This document shows positions 57,318 through 64,000 of a stretch of DNA of 64,000 nt, one piece after another. The notes under the pieces were generated by a model. That model saw only the letters and a list, made by a program, of their open reading frames with translations. It searched no databases and had not been told where the DNA came from. The position numbers were made by a program, and so were the translations under genes. The DNA comes from Mesorhizobium sp. B2-3-4 (GTDB lineage: Bacteria > Pseudomonadota > Alphaproteobacteria > Rhizobiales > Rhizobiaceae), in the NCBI RefSeq assembly GCF_006442315.1, contig NZ_VFVY01000026.1, forward strand, positions 39,132-103,131, read 5' to 3'. How positions within the stretch are numbered: the stretch's first letter is position 1; the number at the start of each line of letters is the position of its first letter.

Positions 57318-57584
57318 ATGTTCGCAAAGTATTTTCTGCCCTTCGCCCTGGCGGCGGGCACCTTGATGCTGTCCGGAGCGGACTCGCAGGCCATGCCGAT
57401 GGCGAAGCCAAGTGCCGCGCCGCTACCGATCGAAAGCGTCGGTTGGCGCTGCGGGCCTGGCTGGCACATGAACCGCTGGGGCAATTGCGTGCCGAACCGG
57501 CGCGTGATGATCCGCCCGGCGCGCCACTGGCATCCCGGCTTCTGGGCACATCACCGCTGGCATCCCGGCTATTGGGGCTGGTGA
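57318..57584 (+). CDS. Small secreted GCG_CRPN-type protein 1
   Basis: 88 residues. Sec signal (MFAKYFLPFALAAGTLMLSGADSQA), then CGPGWHMNRWGNCVPN, the GCG_CRPN motif, and His/Trp-rich repeats RHWHPGFWAHHRWHPGYW. Two Cys could form one disulfide. The paralogue at 60549 shares the layout. GGAG ribosome site. Possible metal binding from the His-rich tail; inference only. Confidence 0.8.
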   Translation: MFAKYFLPFALAAGTLMLSGADSQAMPMAKPSAAPLPIESVGWRCGPGWHMNRWGNCVPNRRVMIRPARHWHPGFWAHHRWHPGYWGW

Positions 57585-57598
57585 TCCCGGGAAAACAG

Positions 57599-57629
57599 AT
57601 ACCCGCTTCGGAAAAGCCGGAGCGGGTAT
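57599..57629. terminator. Bidirectional terminator between GCG_CRPN 1 and DUF1501 gene
   Basis: ATACCCGCTTCGG-AAAAG-CCGGAGCGGGTAT, a 13-bp stem with one G-T type mismatch, followed by TCTTCATT on plus and CTGTTTTCC on minus. It serves the two convergent genes. Confidence 0.7.
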
Positions 57630-57644
57630 TCTTCATTCAGGCCA

Positions 57645-58883
57645 TCAAGCAACGAGATCCGGCATAGGCTTCACCGCCGCCGAGTCGGGAAACACCTTGT
57701 CGCCGAGCGCCGTGGCCGAGAGACCGAACTGGTCGGCGAGCAGGCCTTTCAGCACCGCCCTGACATCGCTGGTCGGTGCGAGATCGCGCTGCTGATAGAG
57801 TTGCGCCGGCTTCAGGCCTGGCCAATCGGCGATGACGCGGCCGCCTCTGATCGCGCCGCCCGCGAGCAGCACGACCGTGCCGGTGCCATGATCGGTGCCG
57901 ACCGTGCCATTGATCCGCGCCGTGCGGCCGAACTCGGTGATGGCGACGATCGCCGTGTCCTTCCAGCGTTCGCCAAGACCTTTTTCGAATTCCTCGAAGG
58001 CGCCGTCCAGGCCGCCGAGCAATGTGGCGAGCCGGCCCGTCGCACCGCCCTCGTTGACATGCGTATCCCAGCCGTCGAAGGCGAGAGCGGCGACGCGTGG
58101 CCCGTCATCGGCGGCGATCAGCCTGGCGGCTCCCTGCGCGGCCTGCCGCATGCCGGCGGCGCTGTCGAGGCCGCCTCTCGGTTTCATGACATTGCCGTTC
58201 ATCTGGTCGTCGAGCGCCATCCTGTCGGCGTCGAGCCCCTTTTGCAGTGCCACCGCCAGCACCGGGTCGCGGTGCTGGTAGAGGTCGAGAACCCGCGCCG
58301 CGAGGTCGCCGGTCGGCGCGGGCAGGGATTGCGGCGCCCAGCCGAGCACAGGGGCAGCACCTCGGATCACCAGCGGCGTCGACGGGCCGACGGCCAGGCC
58401 GCCAAGCGTCGCCACGCGGTCGCCCGCCGGCAGGTTCTCGAGAGCCCGGTTGAGCCAGCCGGTGGCGACATGGCCGGGGCCGGCAAAGCCGCTTTCCAAG
58501 ACATCCTGTCCGTCGAAATGCGAGCGCTCGCGATAGCCCGTCGCGGCCGCGTGAACGACAGCCGCCTGGTTTGCCTTGAACAGCCGGGCAAACACCGGCA
58601 TCGCCGGATTGACGGCAAAGAAGCCATCGAGCGGCAGTGCCGCGTGCGGGCCAGCGAGCGAGAGCGCAATGTCGCCATGCAGGCCGGCATAGTCCGGATC
58701 GTCGACCGGGCCGACAGCTGACAGGCCGTCCAGCGCGCCGCGCAGCACGATGACGATCAGGCGCGGGTCGCGATTGTCGGCGGCACGGGCAAAGCGCGGC
58801 AGATAGGCCCAGGCAAACAGCGCTCCGCCGGTCGTCAATACGGCGCGGCGGGACGGGTGAGGGGGAACACACAGCAGGCTCAT
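57645..58883 (-). CDS. DUF1501 domain protein with Tat signal
   Basis: 412 residues. Tat leader SRRAVLTTGGALFAWAYLPRFARA; sulfatase/phosphatase-like fold with LRGALDGLSAVGPVDDPDY and FDGWDTHVNEGG. Exported. Members pair with DUF1800 proteins, as here (the DUF1800 gene ends 32 bp upstream). Function unknown. Confidence 0.85.
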   Translation of the reverse strand: MSLLCVPPHPSRRAVLTTGGALFAWAYLPRFARAADNRDPRLIVIVLRGALDGLSAVGPVDDPDYAGLHGDIALSLAGPHAALPLDGFFAVNPAMPVFARLFKANQAAVVHAAATGYRERSHFDGQDVLESGFAGPGHVATGWLNRALENLPAGDRVATLGGLAVGPSTPLVIRGAAPVLGWAPQSLPAPTGDLAARVLDLYQHRDPVLAVALQKGLDADRMALDDQMNGNVMKPRGGLDSAAGMRQAAQGAARLIAADDGPRVAALAFDGWDTHVNEGGATGRLATLLGGLDGAFEEFEKGLGERWKDTAIVAITEFGRTARINGTVGTDHGTGTVVLLAGGAIRGGRVIADWPGLKPAQLYQQRDLAPTSDVRAVLKGLLADQFGLSATALGDKVFPDSAAVKPMPDLVA

Positions 58884-58915
58884 GGCATCATCTCCGGGCG
58901 TTGTCGGTACTGGCG

Positions 58916-60427
58916 CTATCGGCGCTGGAATTCGGGCGCCATCAGCAGCAGCGCCAGGCCTTGCTGCTTGGACTCGGCCCGGGCGACCGCCTCACGCGTC
59001 TGCGGCGAGGCGGAGCTGCCGATGACGGCATCGAGTATATCGTTGGGATTGCCGATGTCTTTCACTTGCCGGGCTGCCTGCCAGGCGATGTCGAGGCGGA
59101 CCTTCATGCCTTGCGCCGATGCCCAGCCATCCGCCTGGTCGGGAAAGCCGTTCGGTCCCGGCGGTTGCCAGAGCGGTTCGCCCAGGGCGTTGAGCCAGTT
59201 GAGCGACGGACCAGGGTCGTTGGTCGGCCCGGGGCCGGCGGCCCTGCGGATGGCCGTGATATAGTCTAGGGGTGATCGCATCTTTGCCAAAGGCGTCGAC
59301 CACGCCTCCGGCATGTCGACGAGTGCCGCCGCCAGTGCCCTGAGATTGCCGTCGCTCTTGACGAACACCTTGACGAGGCGCGCGACCGCCGCCGCCGGCG
59401 GATCGTCCGCTATGAAATGCCGGGCAAGTTGCGTGGCGACATGGTGCGCGGTCGCGGGATGAATGGCGATGTCGTTGAGCGCGGCCTCGGCCTGGCCCAT
59501 GCCGCCGGCCGAATAGGTTTTGCCCAGCAACACCTCGTCGCCTGGCTCATGGGCGTTGGCGTTGAAGACGGAACTGCCCGGTTCGCCCAGCCGTCCCTCC
59601 CGTCCGGCCATCGTCCAGCCGGTGAGGATACGCGCGAAGCTGGTGACGTCGGCCTGGGTGTAGCCGCTGCCGACACCCAGCGTGTGCAACTCTAGGATCT
59701 CGCGGGCAAGGTTCTCGTTGAGGCCGCGCTGGCGGTTCTTGCCGGCACGGGAATCCGGGCCGATCGATTGCTGGTTGTCGAGATAGAACAGCATGGCCGG
59801 ATGCCGCTCCACTGCCATCAGCATGTCGGCGAAGCGCCCGAGCACGAATGGCCGGATGGCTTCCCGTTCGAAGGCACCGGCGCTGGCGCGCACGATGTTG
59901 TCCTTGGCCACGGAGACGCAGAAATGGTTCGACCAGAAATAGACCAGGCGTTCGACGAAGCCGACTTCGACCCGCAAAGCCTTGTCGAAGCGGGCCTGGG
60001 CTTCAGCCCGGTACAAAGTGGCTTCAACCGGTGGTGTTGCCGGCTTGGCGGCGGCCGCCGGCGGCGCGCCGGCCGGCACCTTCGCCTTTACGGCTGCACT
60101 CGGCATGGGCGCGGCACCCGTCATGGCCGTGGCCGCCGCCTTCGTCGTGTGCGCGGCAGTCGTCAGGCTCCTGTCAAGCTTGCGCTGGAAACCTGCCGCC
60201 ATGCTGGCCTGGATGGCCGGCGTGCTTCCCAGGAGGTCGGCATAGGCCGGATCGTCATAGGCGATCATGGCGATATCCGGTTGCCGAAGTTCCGCCTTGA
60301 GACAGCCGCGCGGATCACCCGCCAGTCTGTCGCGGTCGCCGGGCCGGGCGCCAAGCCCGAAGCGGTTGAATACGATCAGGATAGGATCCGGCAGGGCCGA
60401 ATCCGGCGCCTTGGTCGCGACAGCCAT
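58916..60427 (-). CDS. DUF1800 domain protein
   Basis: 503 residues. LYFWSNHFCVSVAKDNI, LNENLAREILELHTLGVGSGYTQADV and FARILTGW identify DUF1800. An Ala/Pro-rich linker (about residues 90-130) interrupts the N-terminal part. It is translated just upstream of DUF1501 in one unit. Function unknown; the pair is common in environmental bacteria. Confidence 0.85.
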   Translation of the reverse strand: MAVATKAPDSALPDPILIVFNRFGLGARPGDRDRLAGDPRGCLKAELRQPDIAMIAYDDPAYADLLGSTPAIQASMAAGFQRKLDRSLTTAAHTTKAAATAMTGAAPMPSAAVKAKVPAGAPPAAAAKPATPPVEATLYRAEAQARFDKALRVEVGFVERLVYFWSNHFCVSVAKDNIVRASAGAFEREAIRPFVLGRFADMLMAVERHPAMLFYLDNQQSIGPDSRAGKNRQRGLNENLAREILELHTLGVGSGYTQADVTSFARILTGWTMAGREGRLGEPGSSVFNANAHEPGDEVLLGKTYSAGGMGQAEAALNDIAIHPATAHHVATQLARHFIADDPPAAAVARLVKVFVKSDGNLRALAAALVDMPEAWSTPLAKMRSPLDYITAIRRAAGPGPTNDPGPSLNWLNALGEPLWQPPGPNGFPDQADGWASAQGMKVRLDIAWQAARQVKDIGNPNDILDAVIGSSASPQTREAVARAESKQQGLALLLMAPEFQRR

Positions 60428-60548
60428 GTCAGCGCTCCATGATTGGATCTCACGCGCGATGCGCGACGCCCGATCGGGCTGTTTCCTGAGCGTTCAAACC
60501 GGCGATAGGGGCCGGACAGGCAGCGCGCCGCCCGGCCCCCAGCTGCGC

Positions 60549-60830
60549 CTACCAGCGGCGCCAGCGGTGCCAGTGACGGTGCGGATGCCAGGCGTAATAG
60601 GCCGGGCCATGCCAATAATAGTAGCGCGGATACACCACGACACGGTTAGGGACGCAGCGTCCCCACGGATTGGGGTGCCAGCCAGGCCCGCAGCCCCACG
60701 CCACATGCTCGACCAGTGCCGGGGCGCCCGGCTGGGCCACCATCGGCATGGCGGAAGAGGTCGCGACGGTCGCGGCGGTTCCGGTCAAGGCAAGGACGGC
60801 GGCTGCCGCATACTGTGTCAGGCTGTTCAT
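60549..60830 (-). CDS. Small secreted GCG_CRPN-type protein 2
   Basis: 93 residues. Signal peptide up to SSAMPM, then WGCGPGWHPNPWGRCVPN and a Tyr/His/Trp-rich tail (YYYWHGPAYYAWHPHRHWHRW). Same layout as the protein at 57318 but more Tyr. Upstream of DUF1800 on the same strand, downstream of the metal-sensor-like gene. Confidence 0.8.
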   Translation of the reverse strand: MNSLTQYAAAAVLALTGTAATVATSSAMPMVAQPGAPALVEHVAWGCGPGWHPNPWGRCVPNRVVVYPRYYYWHGPAYYAWHPHRHWHRWRRW

Positions 60831-60939
60831 GACGATACTCCGAATGTTCCGAGAGAATGAAAACCTGTTCGTACCGATTGGTCCGGCAGGTCTGCCCTTC
60901 TCCTGGTTAAACGGCCCTGTGGGCGTTTTCCGTCGGCGG

Positions 60940-61395
60940 TCACGGCGATTTTTTTGGCTCTGCCTTCGACGGAGGCCCGGCGCGTCTGGACAGCCCATCC
61001 GCCAGCACGGCGCGACCCTCGGCGGAACCCGCCGCCGCGAACTCGACGATGCGCTGCTCCAGCCGCGTGCGCAGGGTAATGTCGGCATTGCGGGCCCGCT
61101 CCAGGGCCGCCGACAGCGCTGCCGTGTCGAGGACGGGTTGCAGCAACAAGTCCGCCGCCTCGCGCCTGGCCTGCTGGCCATCGAGGATGATGTCACGCGA
61201 TTCGCGGCGGACCTCGCGCAGCGCCTTGCGAAACAGAATGCGCTGCTGGTCGGGAAGACGGCCGCCGGCCGCTTCCAGCGAATAGCCCTGGGCCGGCTTG
61301 CCGCTTCTTATCCAGACGGCGCCACCCGCAAGTGCCCCGGCCAGGAAGACATTCAGCGCCACCGATGCGATGATGAGGTTGCGGCCCGCGCTCAT
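60940..61395 (-). CDS. Periplasmic heavy-metal-sensor-like (CpxP/Metal_resist) protein
   Basis: 151 residues. One membrane helix (LIIASVALNVFLAGALAGGAVW) near the N-terminus and a helical periplasmic domain with LQPVLDTAALSAALERARNADITLR typical of the Metal_resist family. ATG overlaps the upstream stop by ATGA. Likely senses or buffers metal or stress for the sigma/anti-sigma pair. Confidence 0.75.
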   Translation of the reverse strand: MSAGRNLIIASVALNVFLAGALAGGAVWIRSGKPAQGYSLEAAGGRLPDQQRILFRKALREVRRESRDIILDGQQARREAADLLLQPVLDTAALSAALERARNADITLRTRLEQRIVEFAAAGSAEGRAVLADGLSRRAGPPSKAEPKKSP

Positions 61396-61844
61396 AGGTC
61401 CTCCTCGACCGTCTCGCCATCGGGGCCGGCGTCGCCGAATGCGGTCGCATTGGCGTCGAGCACATAATGGTCGGGCTGAATCTCCGGTGTGACGACGCTC
61501 ACCAAGGCCAATCCGGCGACGGCGCCCGCCAGACCGATGCCGGCCAGTCCCAGACCAAGCCACCAGAAACGCTTGCGCCGGCGTTGCACGAGATGCCGGT
61601 CGGCGGTCCGCAGGATGCCGCCGTACAGCGCCGCGCCGGGCGCCTTGACGTCATAGCTGTCGAGCAGGGCATCGAGTTTTCCGGCGTGCCCCAATATGGC
61701 CGCGCCCGTCTCGCTCGCGGCGAAATTCGTCCCCGCCATGCGGTCGGCCTGGGGCCACCGCCGTAAATCGCCACCATAAGCCGCTGCCAGAGCCGCAAAG
61801 CGCTTGGCATCCATTGCCGGTTCTTTCCTGGACCCGTCAGACAT
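61392..61844 (-). CDS. Putative membrane anti-sigma factor
   Basis: 150 residues. Soluble N-terminus (MSDGSRKEPAMDAKRFAALA), one membrane helix (FWWLGLGLAGIGLAGAVAGLA) near 98-118, periplasmic tail. It follows the sigma-factor gene by 115 bp on the same strand. Anti-sigma role is inferred from order and topology; no zinc-binding anti-sigma motif is seen. ATG 61814 is an alternative start. Confidence 0.65.
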   Translation of the reverse strand: MSDGSRKEPAMDAKRFAALAAAYGGDLRRWPQADRMAGTNFAASETGAAILGHAGKLDALLDSYDVKAPGAALYGGILRTADRHLVQRRRKRFWWLGLGLAGIGLAGAVAGLALVSVVTPEIQPDHYVLDANATAFGDAGPDGETVEEDL

Positions 61845-61958
61845 CAGTCTATCCTTTGCAGGTTGACGCCGCGTGTCCGAATGATGGGCTTCCCGGAAAC
61901 CGGCCACCGCACGATCGCGAGGTGTTGTGAATGCCTCGCATTCACGGCCGCGCCTTCT

Positions 61959-62495
61959 TCACTCATGCACGCCATCCCTTGCCAGGATCGCCTGCAGGGC
62001 GCGGCGGCCGCGCGAAAGCAGGCTTTCCAGGGCATCGACACTGATCTCCAGGGTCGCCGCCGCCTCTATGTTGGACATCTCCTGATAGTAGACCAGGATG
62101 ATCGCCTCGCGCTGACGCGGCGCGATTGCCTGCAGGGCCTGCTCGATCAGATGCGGCTCTTCGCGGGCATCGGGAAGCGGGGCGGGATCGACAACATCCG
62201 GGACCTCGTCGGTCACCCATTCGCGGCGCCGGCGCAGCCGGTCGTAGCACAGGTTGAGCGTGACGCGGTGAATCCAGCTGTCGAAGCGTGCATTGCCGCG
62301 CCGCCAGCCCGATGCATGACGCCAGATGCGCACGAAGGTCTCCTGGGCGACATCCTCGGCTTCCGCCGCGTCGCCCAGCATGCGCGAGGCGAGCGCCAGG
62401 ATACGCGGCAGCTTGCGCGCGACGAGCGTCCGCACCGCCGCGGGGTCGCCGGCGCCTACCTGGCGAACCAACTCCTCGTCCGGGTCGGCGCTCAT
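61959..62495 (-). CDS. ECF-type RNA polymerase sigma factor
   Basis: 178 residues. Region 2: RMLGDAAEAEDVAQETFVRIWRHA; region 4: LQAIAPRQREAIILVYYQEMSNIEAA. ATG 62495 has GGGAG 11 bases upstream; a GTG at 62507 is an in-frame alternative. Probably drives itself and the metal-sensor, EF-hand or GCG_CRPN genes. Confidence 0.88.
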   Translation of the reverse strand: MSADPDEELVRQVGAGDPAAVRTLVARKLPRILALASRMLGDAAEAEDVAQETFVRIWRHASGWRRGNARFDSWIHRVTLNLCYDRLRRRREWVTDEVPDVVDPAPLPDAREEPHLIEQALQAIAPRQREAIILVYYQEMSNIEAAATLEISVDALESLLSRGRRALQAILARDGVHE

Positions 62496-62540
62496 CGGCT
62501 GGCGCACTCCCGATGTCCATCACGCGTCATAGCCTCTTGG

Positions 62541-63023
62541 TCATTGCTCCGGCTTGGGAGCGGATTTGTGGCCCGGCATCTCGTCGGCCGTCAGAATGCC
62601 GTCGCCGTTCTTGTCCAGCCTGGCAAAGCGCTTGGCAAAGAACGCATCGAGCTCGGCCCGGTCGATGAAGCCGTCATGATTGGAATCGATGCGCGCGAAC
62701 GATTTGGCCGGGTCGCCCTTGATGTTGCGCTTGGCCTGAAAGGCCTCCCACTCCAGCAGGCTGATCTTGCCGTCGCCGTCGGTATCGGCGGCCATGATCG
62801 CCTTTTCCCGCCGCTTCTGGAACTTGGCGAGCGTAATGTCGGACTTGCCAGTGGGTGATGGGCCAGTGGGTGATGGGCCAGTGGGTGATGGGCCAGCGGG
62901 CGATGCGGCGGCGGGCGACGTAGAAGCAGGTGGCGTCGCGGCCGGCGGCTGTGCCGCTGTCTGTGCCAGAGCCGCGGTGGTCAGCAGGCTCAAGGCGGCG
63001 GCAAGGATCGAACGGCGCATCAT
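62541..63023 (-). CDS. Exported EF-hand protein with Pro-rich tandem repeat
   Basis: 160 residues. Signal peptide (MMRRSILAAALSLLTTAALA), a Pro/Ala/Thr/Gly linker containing three GPSPT units, then three EF-hand loops: DTDGDGKISLLE, DSNHDGFIDRAE and DKNGDGILTADE. Calcium binding is expected. The repeat is a 15-bp tandem unit at 62851-62895. Confidence 0.88.
   Translation of the reverse strand: MMRRSILAAALSLLTTAALAQTAAQPPAATPPASTSPAAASPAGPSPTGPSPTGPSPTGKSDITLAKFQKRREKAIMAADTDGDGKISLLEWEAFQAKRNIKGDPAKSFARIDSNHDGFIDRAELDAFFAKRFARLDKNGDGILTADEMPGHKSAPKPEQ
62851..62895. repeat. 15-bp minisatellite inside the EF-hand gene
   Basis: Three perfect copies of GTGGGTGATGGGCCA, period 15, encoding GPSPT on the minus strand. 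A fourth diverged copy follows. In frame, so length change would not break the protein. Confidence 0.8.
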
Positions 63024-63233
63024 GCTTGACGTCTCCGGTTGGCGTGCCATGGCCCGATGCCAGGATCACGCTTCAGCCGTTAAACGTCGCGGGCGGAGAA
63101 ATCCGTCGGTCGCCAATGCCGATTACCATGCCGCCGGCGATGCCACGCCTTGGCGCCACGAGAGGCTGCAGGAAATTACATCCGGCACGCTGAACTCGCG
63201 CCGGGCCGGCAACCCCTTTTGCGAAGGCGGGAA

Positions 63234-63422
63234 TTATGCCGATTGGTCGGCGGCAACCAGCTGATCCGATTTGAAGCCCGCATGCTGCGGGGTCCACACC
63301 TCACCCTCTTTGTTGAACCAGTGGCACAGATACATGCCGGAAGCGGCACCATCGCTGACCGTCATCTTCGGGCCTCCCGACTTCAGCTTGACGACGTCTC
63401 CGGTCTTGAAAGTGTTGGGCAT
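63234..63422 (-). CDS. YodC/DUF2158 family small protein
   Basis: 62 residues: MPNTFKTGDVVKLKSGGPKMTV and CHWFNKEGEVWTPQHAGFKSDQLV. GGGAGGT precedes the ATG. Function unknown; conserved family. Confidence 0.85.
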   Translation of the reverse strand: MPNTFKTGDVVKLKSGGPKMTVSDGAASGMYLCHWFNKEGEVWTPQHAGFKSDQLVAADQSA

Positions 63423-63547
63423 TTGGACCTCCCATGCTGACATGGGCATTTCATACCAAAACCGGGGTCCCGACAATGGCGGATAGATCCCTGGACTACC
63501 GTCTTGCGTGGCAGCACCAGCTGAGGGCGTGGGGCAAGTTCCGGCGA

Positions 63548-63760
63548 TCAGTCGACCTCGATCACGCGCCGCGCCGGCTTGTCCATCGGCTGCGGACGGC
63601 GCGCCGCCTCGGGCTTGGGCTGCGCCACTGCTTCGTGCCGCAGCCTTTGCTCCCTCAGGCGGGTCGTCTTGGCGTCCCTTGCGTCACGTTCGGCATCCAG
63701 CACCAGCCTCGCCTCGCGATCGGCCCTTGCAAATCTTTCCTTGTCGACGCGTCGTGGCAA
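63548..63760 (-). CDS. Small conserved rhizobial protein with TTG start
   Basis: 70 residues: LPRRVDKERFARADREARLVLD, charged and helical. A textbook AGGAGGT lies 6 bases before TTG, whereas the upstream ATG has none. The PRRVDKERFARADREAR start looks like that of short proteins in rhizobial genomes. Function unknown. Confidence 0.6.
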   Translation of the reverse strand: MPRRVDKERFARADREARLVLDAERDARDAKTTRLREQRLRHEAVAQPKPEAARRPQPMDKPARRVIEVD

Positions 63761-63923
63761 TTTGCTACCTCCTGTCCATGCAACCATCGGCAGGAAATGT
63801 GCGAAGCAAGTATCTGTTCCGAAGAAATAAAAGTCCGATTTCCATCATTTGTTGTTGAGGTTTGGAAAATACCGGACCGCGCGCTTGTCAGCGCCTTCTC
63901 TGCCCGGAGGAGTTTTGAAAAAC

Positions 63924-63976
63924 TGGTGCCGCTTAGGTGACTCGAACACCTGACCCCATCATTACGAATGATGTGC
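63924..63976 (-). tRNA. 3' portion of tRNA-Thr (anticodon CGT), att-like remnant
   Basis: Read on the minus strand: GCACATCATTCGTAATGATG (anticodon stem-loop, CGT), GGGGTC, T arm AGGTG-TTCGAGT-CACCT, acceptor 3' strand AAGCGGC and ACCA. The matching 5' acceptor GCCGCTT and D arm are absent; the sequence to the right (24 bases to the window end) has no tRNA match. This pattern is what a site-specific integrase leaves at one end of an element. Confidence 0.8.
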
Positions 63977-64000
63977 ATCCCTACGTTTTGCGCGGTTTTG

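Noticed and set aside
63655..63978. 107-residue minus-strand frame across the tRNA remnant
   Set aside because: Runs through the tRNA sequence and out of it; no ribosome site.

Overview
The window is a compact, GC-rich stretch of chromosome from an alphaproteobacterium. A Mesorhizobium-like rhizobium is the best guess. The reasons are gene content (NAD-linked formate dehydrogenase, a non-pyrrolysine MttB homologue, a LplT-PlsC-AMP-ligase fusion, many peptide and amino-acid ABC uptake systems) and intergenic mosaic palindromes of the rhizobial RIME type. All identifications come from reading translated sequence and motifs; no database search was run.

Left part (1-15.4 kb): the start of an fds formate dehydrogenase operon with its LysR regulator and a double-palindrome promoter; a VOC protein; the Fe-S carrier ATPase Mrp/ApbC; a CoxG-like protein; a sugar-acid dehydratase behind a GntR-type operator; a rhodanese-ChrB fusion with the chromate transporter ChrA; an MttB-family methyltransferase next to a MocR regulator with a tandem operator; and pgi with a HAD phosphatase. 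From 15.4 to 18.3 kb the sequence becomes AT-richer and holds an orphan gene and little else, which looks like acquired DNA.

Middle (18.3-30.1 kb): a methyltransferase and a fatty acyl-CoA ligase with a histone-H1-like tail; a complete five-gene peptide-type ABC importer; and an amino-acid ABC importer with a PLP enzyme that resembles a cysteine desulfurase but lacks the catalytic cysteine.

Centre of interest (30.5-53.3 kb): a catabolic gene set. It contains an isatin hydrolase, an indolepyruvate-ferredoxin-oxidoreductase-type two-gene enzyme, the fused 2-aminobenzoyl-CoA monooxygenase/reductase, beta-oxidation-type enzymes (acyl-CoA dehydrogenase, enoyl-CoA hydratase, SDR), a RidA protein, a RutA-like flavin monooxygenase, an HpcH/HpaI aldolase, two phytoene-desaturase-like FAD oxidoreductases, two MarR regulators and a peptide-type ABC importer. 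Near-identical palindromes around an AAGCTT core lie in front of several of these operons. The inferred route is indole-type auxin or oxindole -> isatin -> isatinate -> 2-aminobenzoyl-CoA -> dearomatised CoA ester -> central metabolism. No anthranilate-CoA ligase is present, which fits direct formation of the CoA ester from the 2-oxoacid.

Right part (53.3-64 kb): a LplT/acyltransferase/acyl-ligase fusion behind three TGAACnnnGTTCA boxes; a DUF1501/DUF1800 pair flanked by two GCG_CRPN-type small secreted proteins; an ECF-type sigma factor with a membrane anti-sigma candidate, a periplasmic metal-sensor-like protein and an EF-hand protein; and small conserved proteins. At the very end there is only the 3' portion of a tRNA-Thr(CGT), which looks like the att scar of an integrated element lying to the right of the window.
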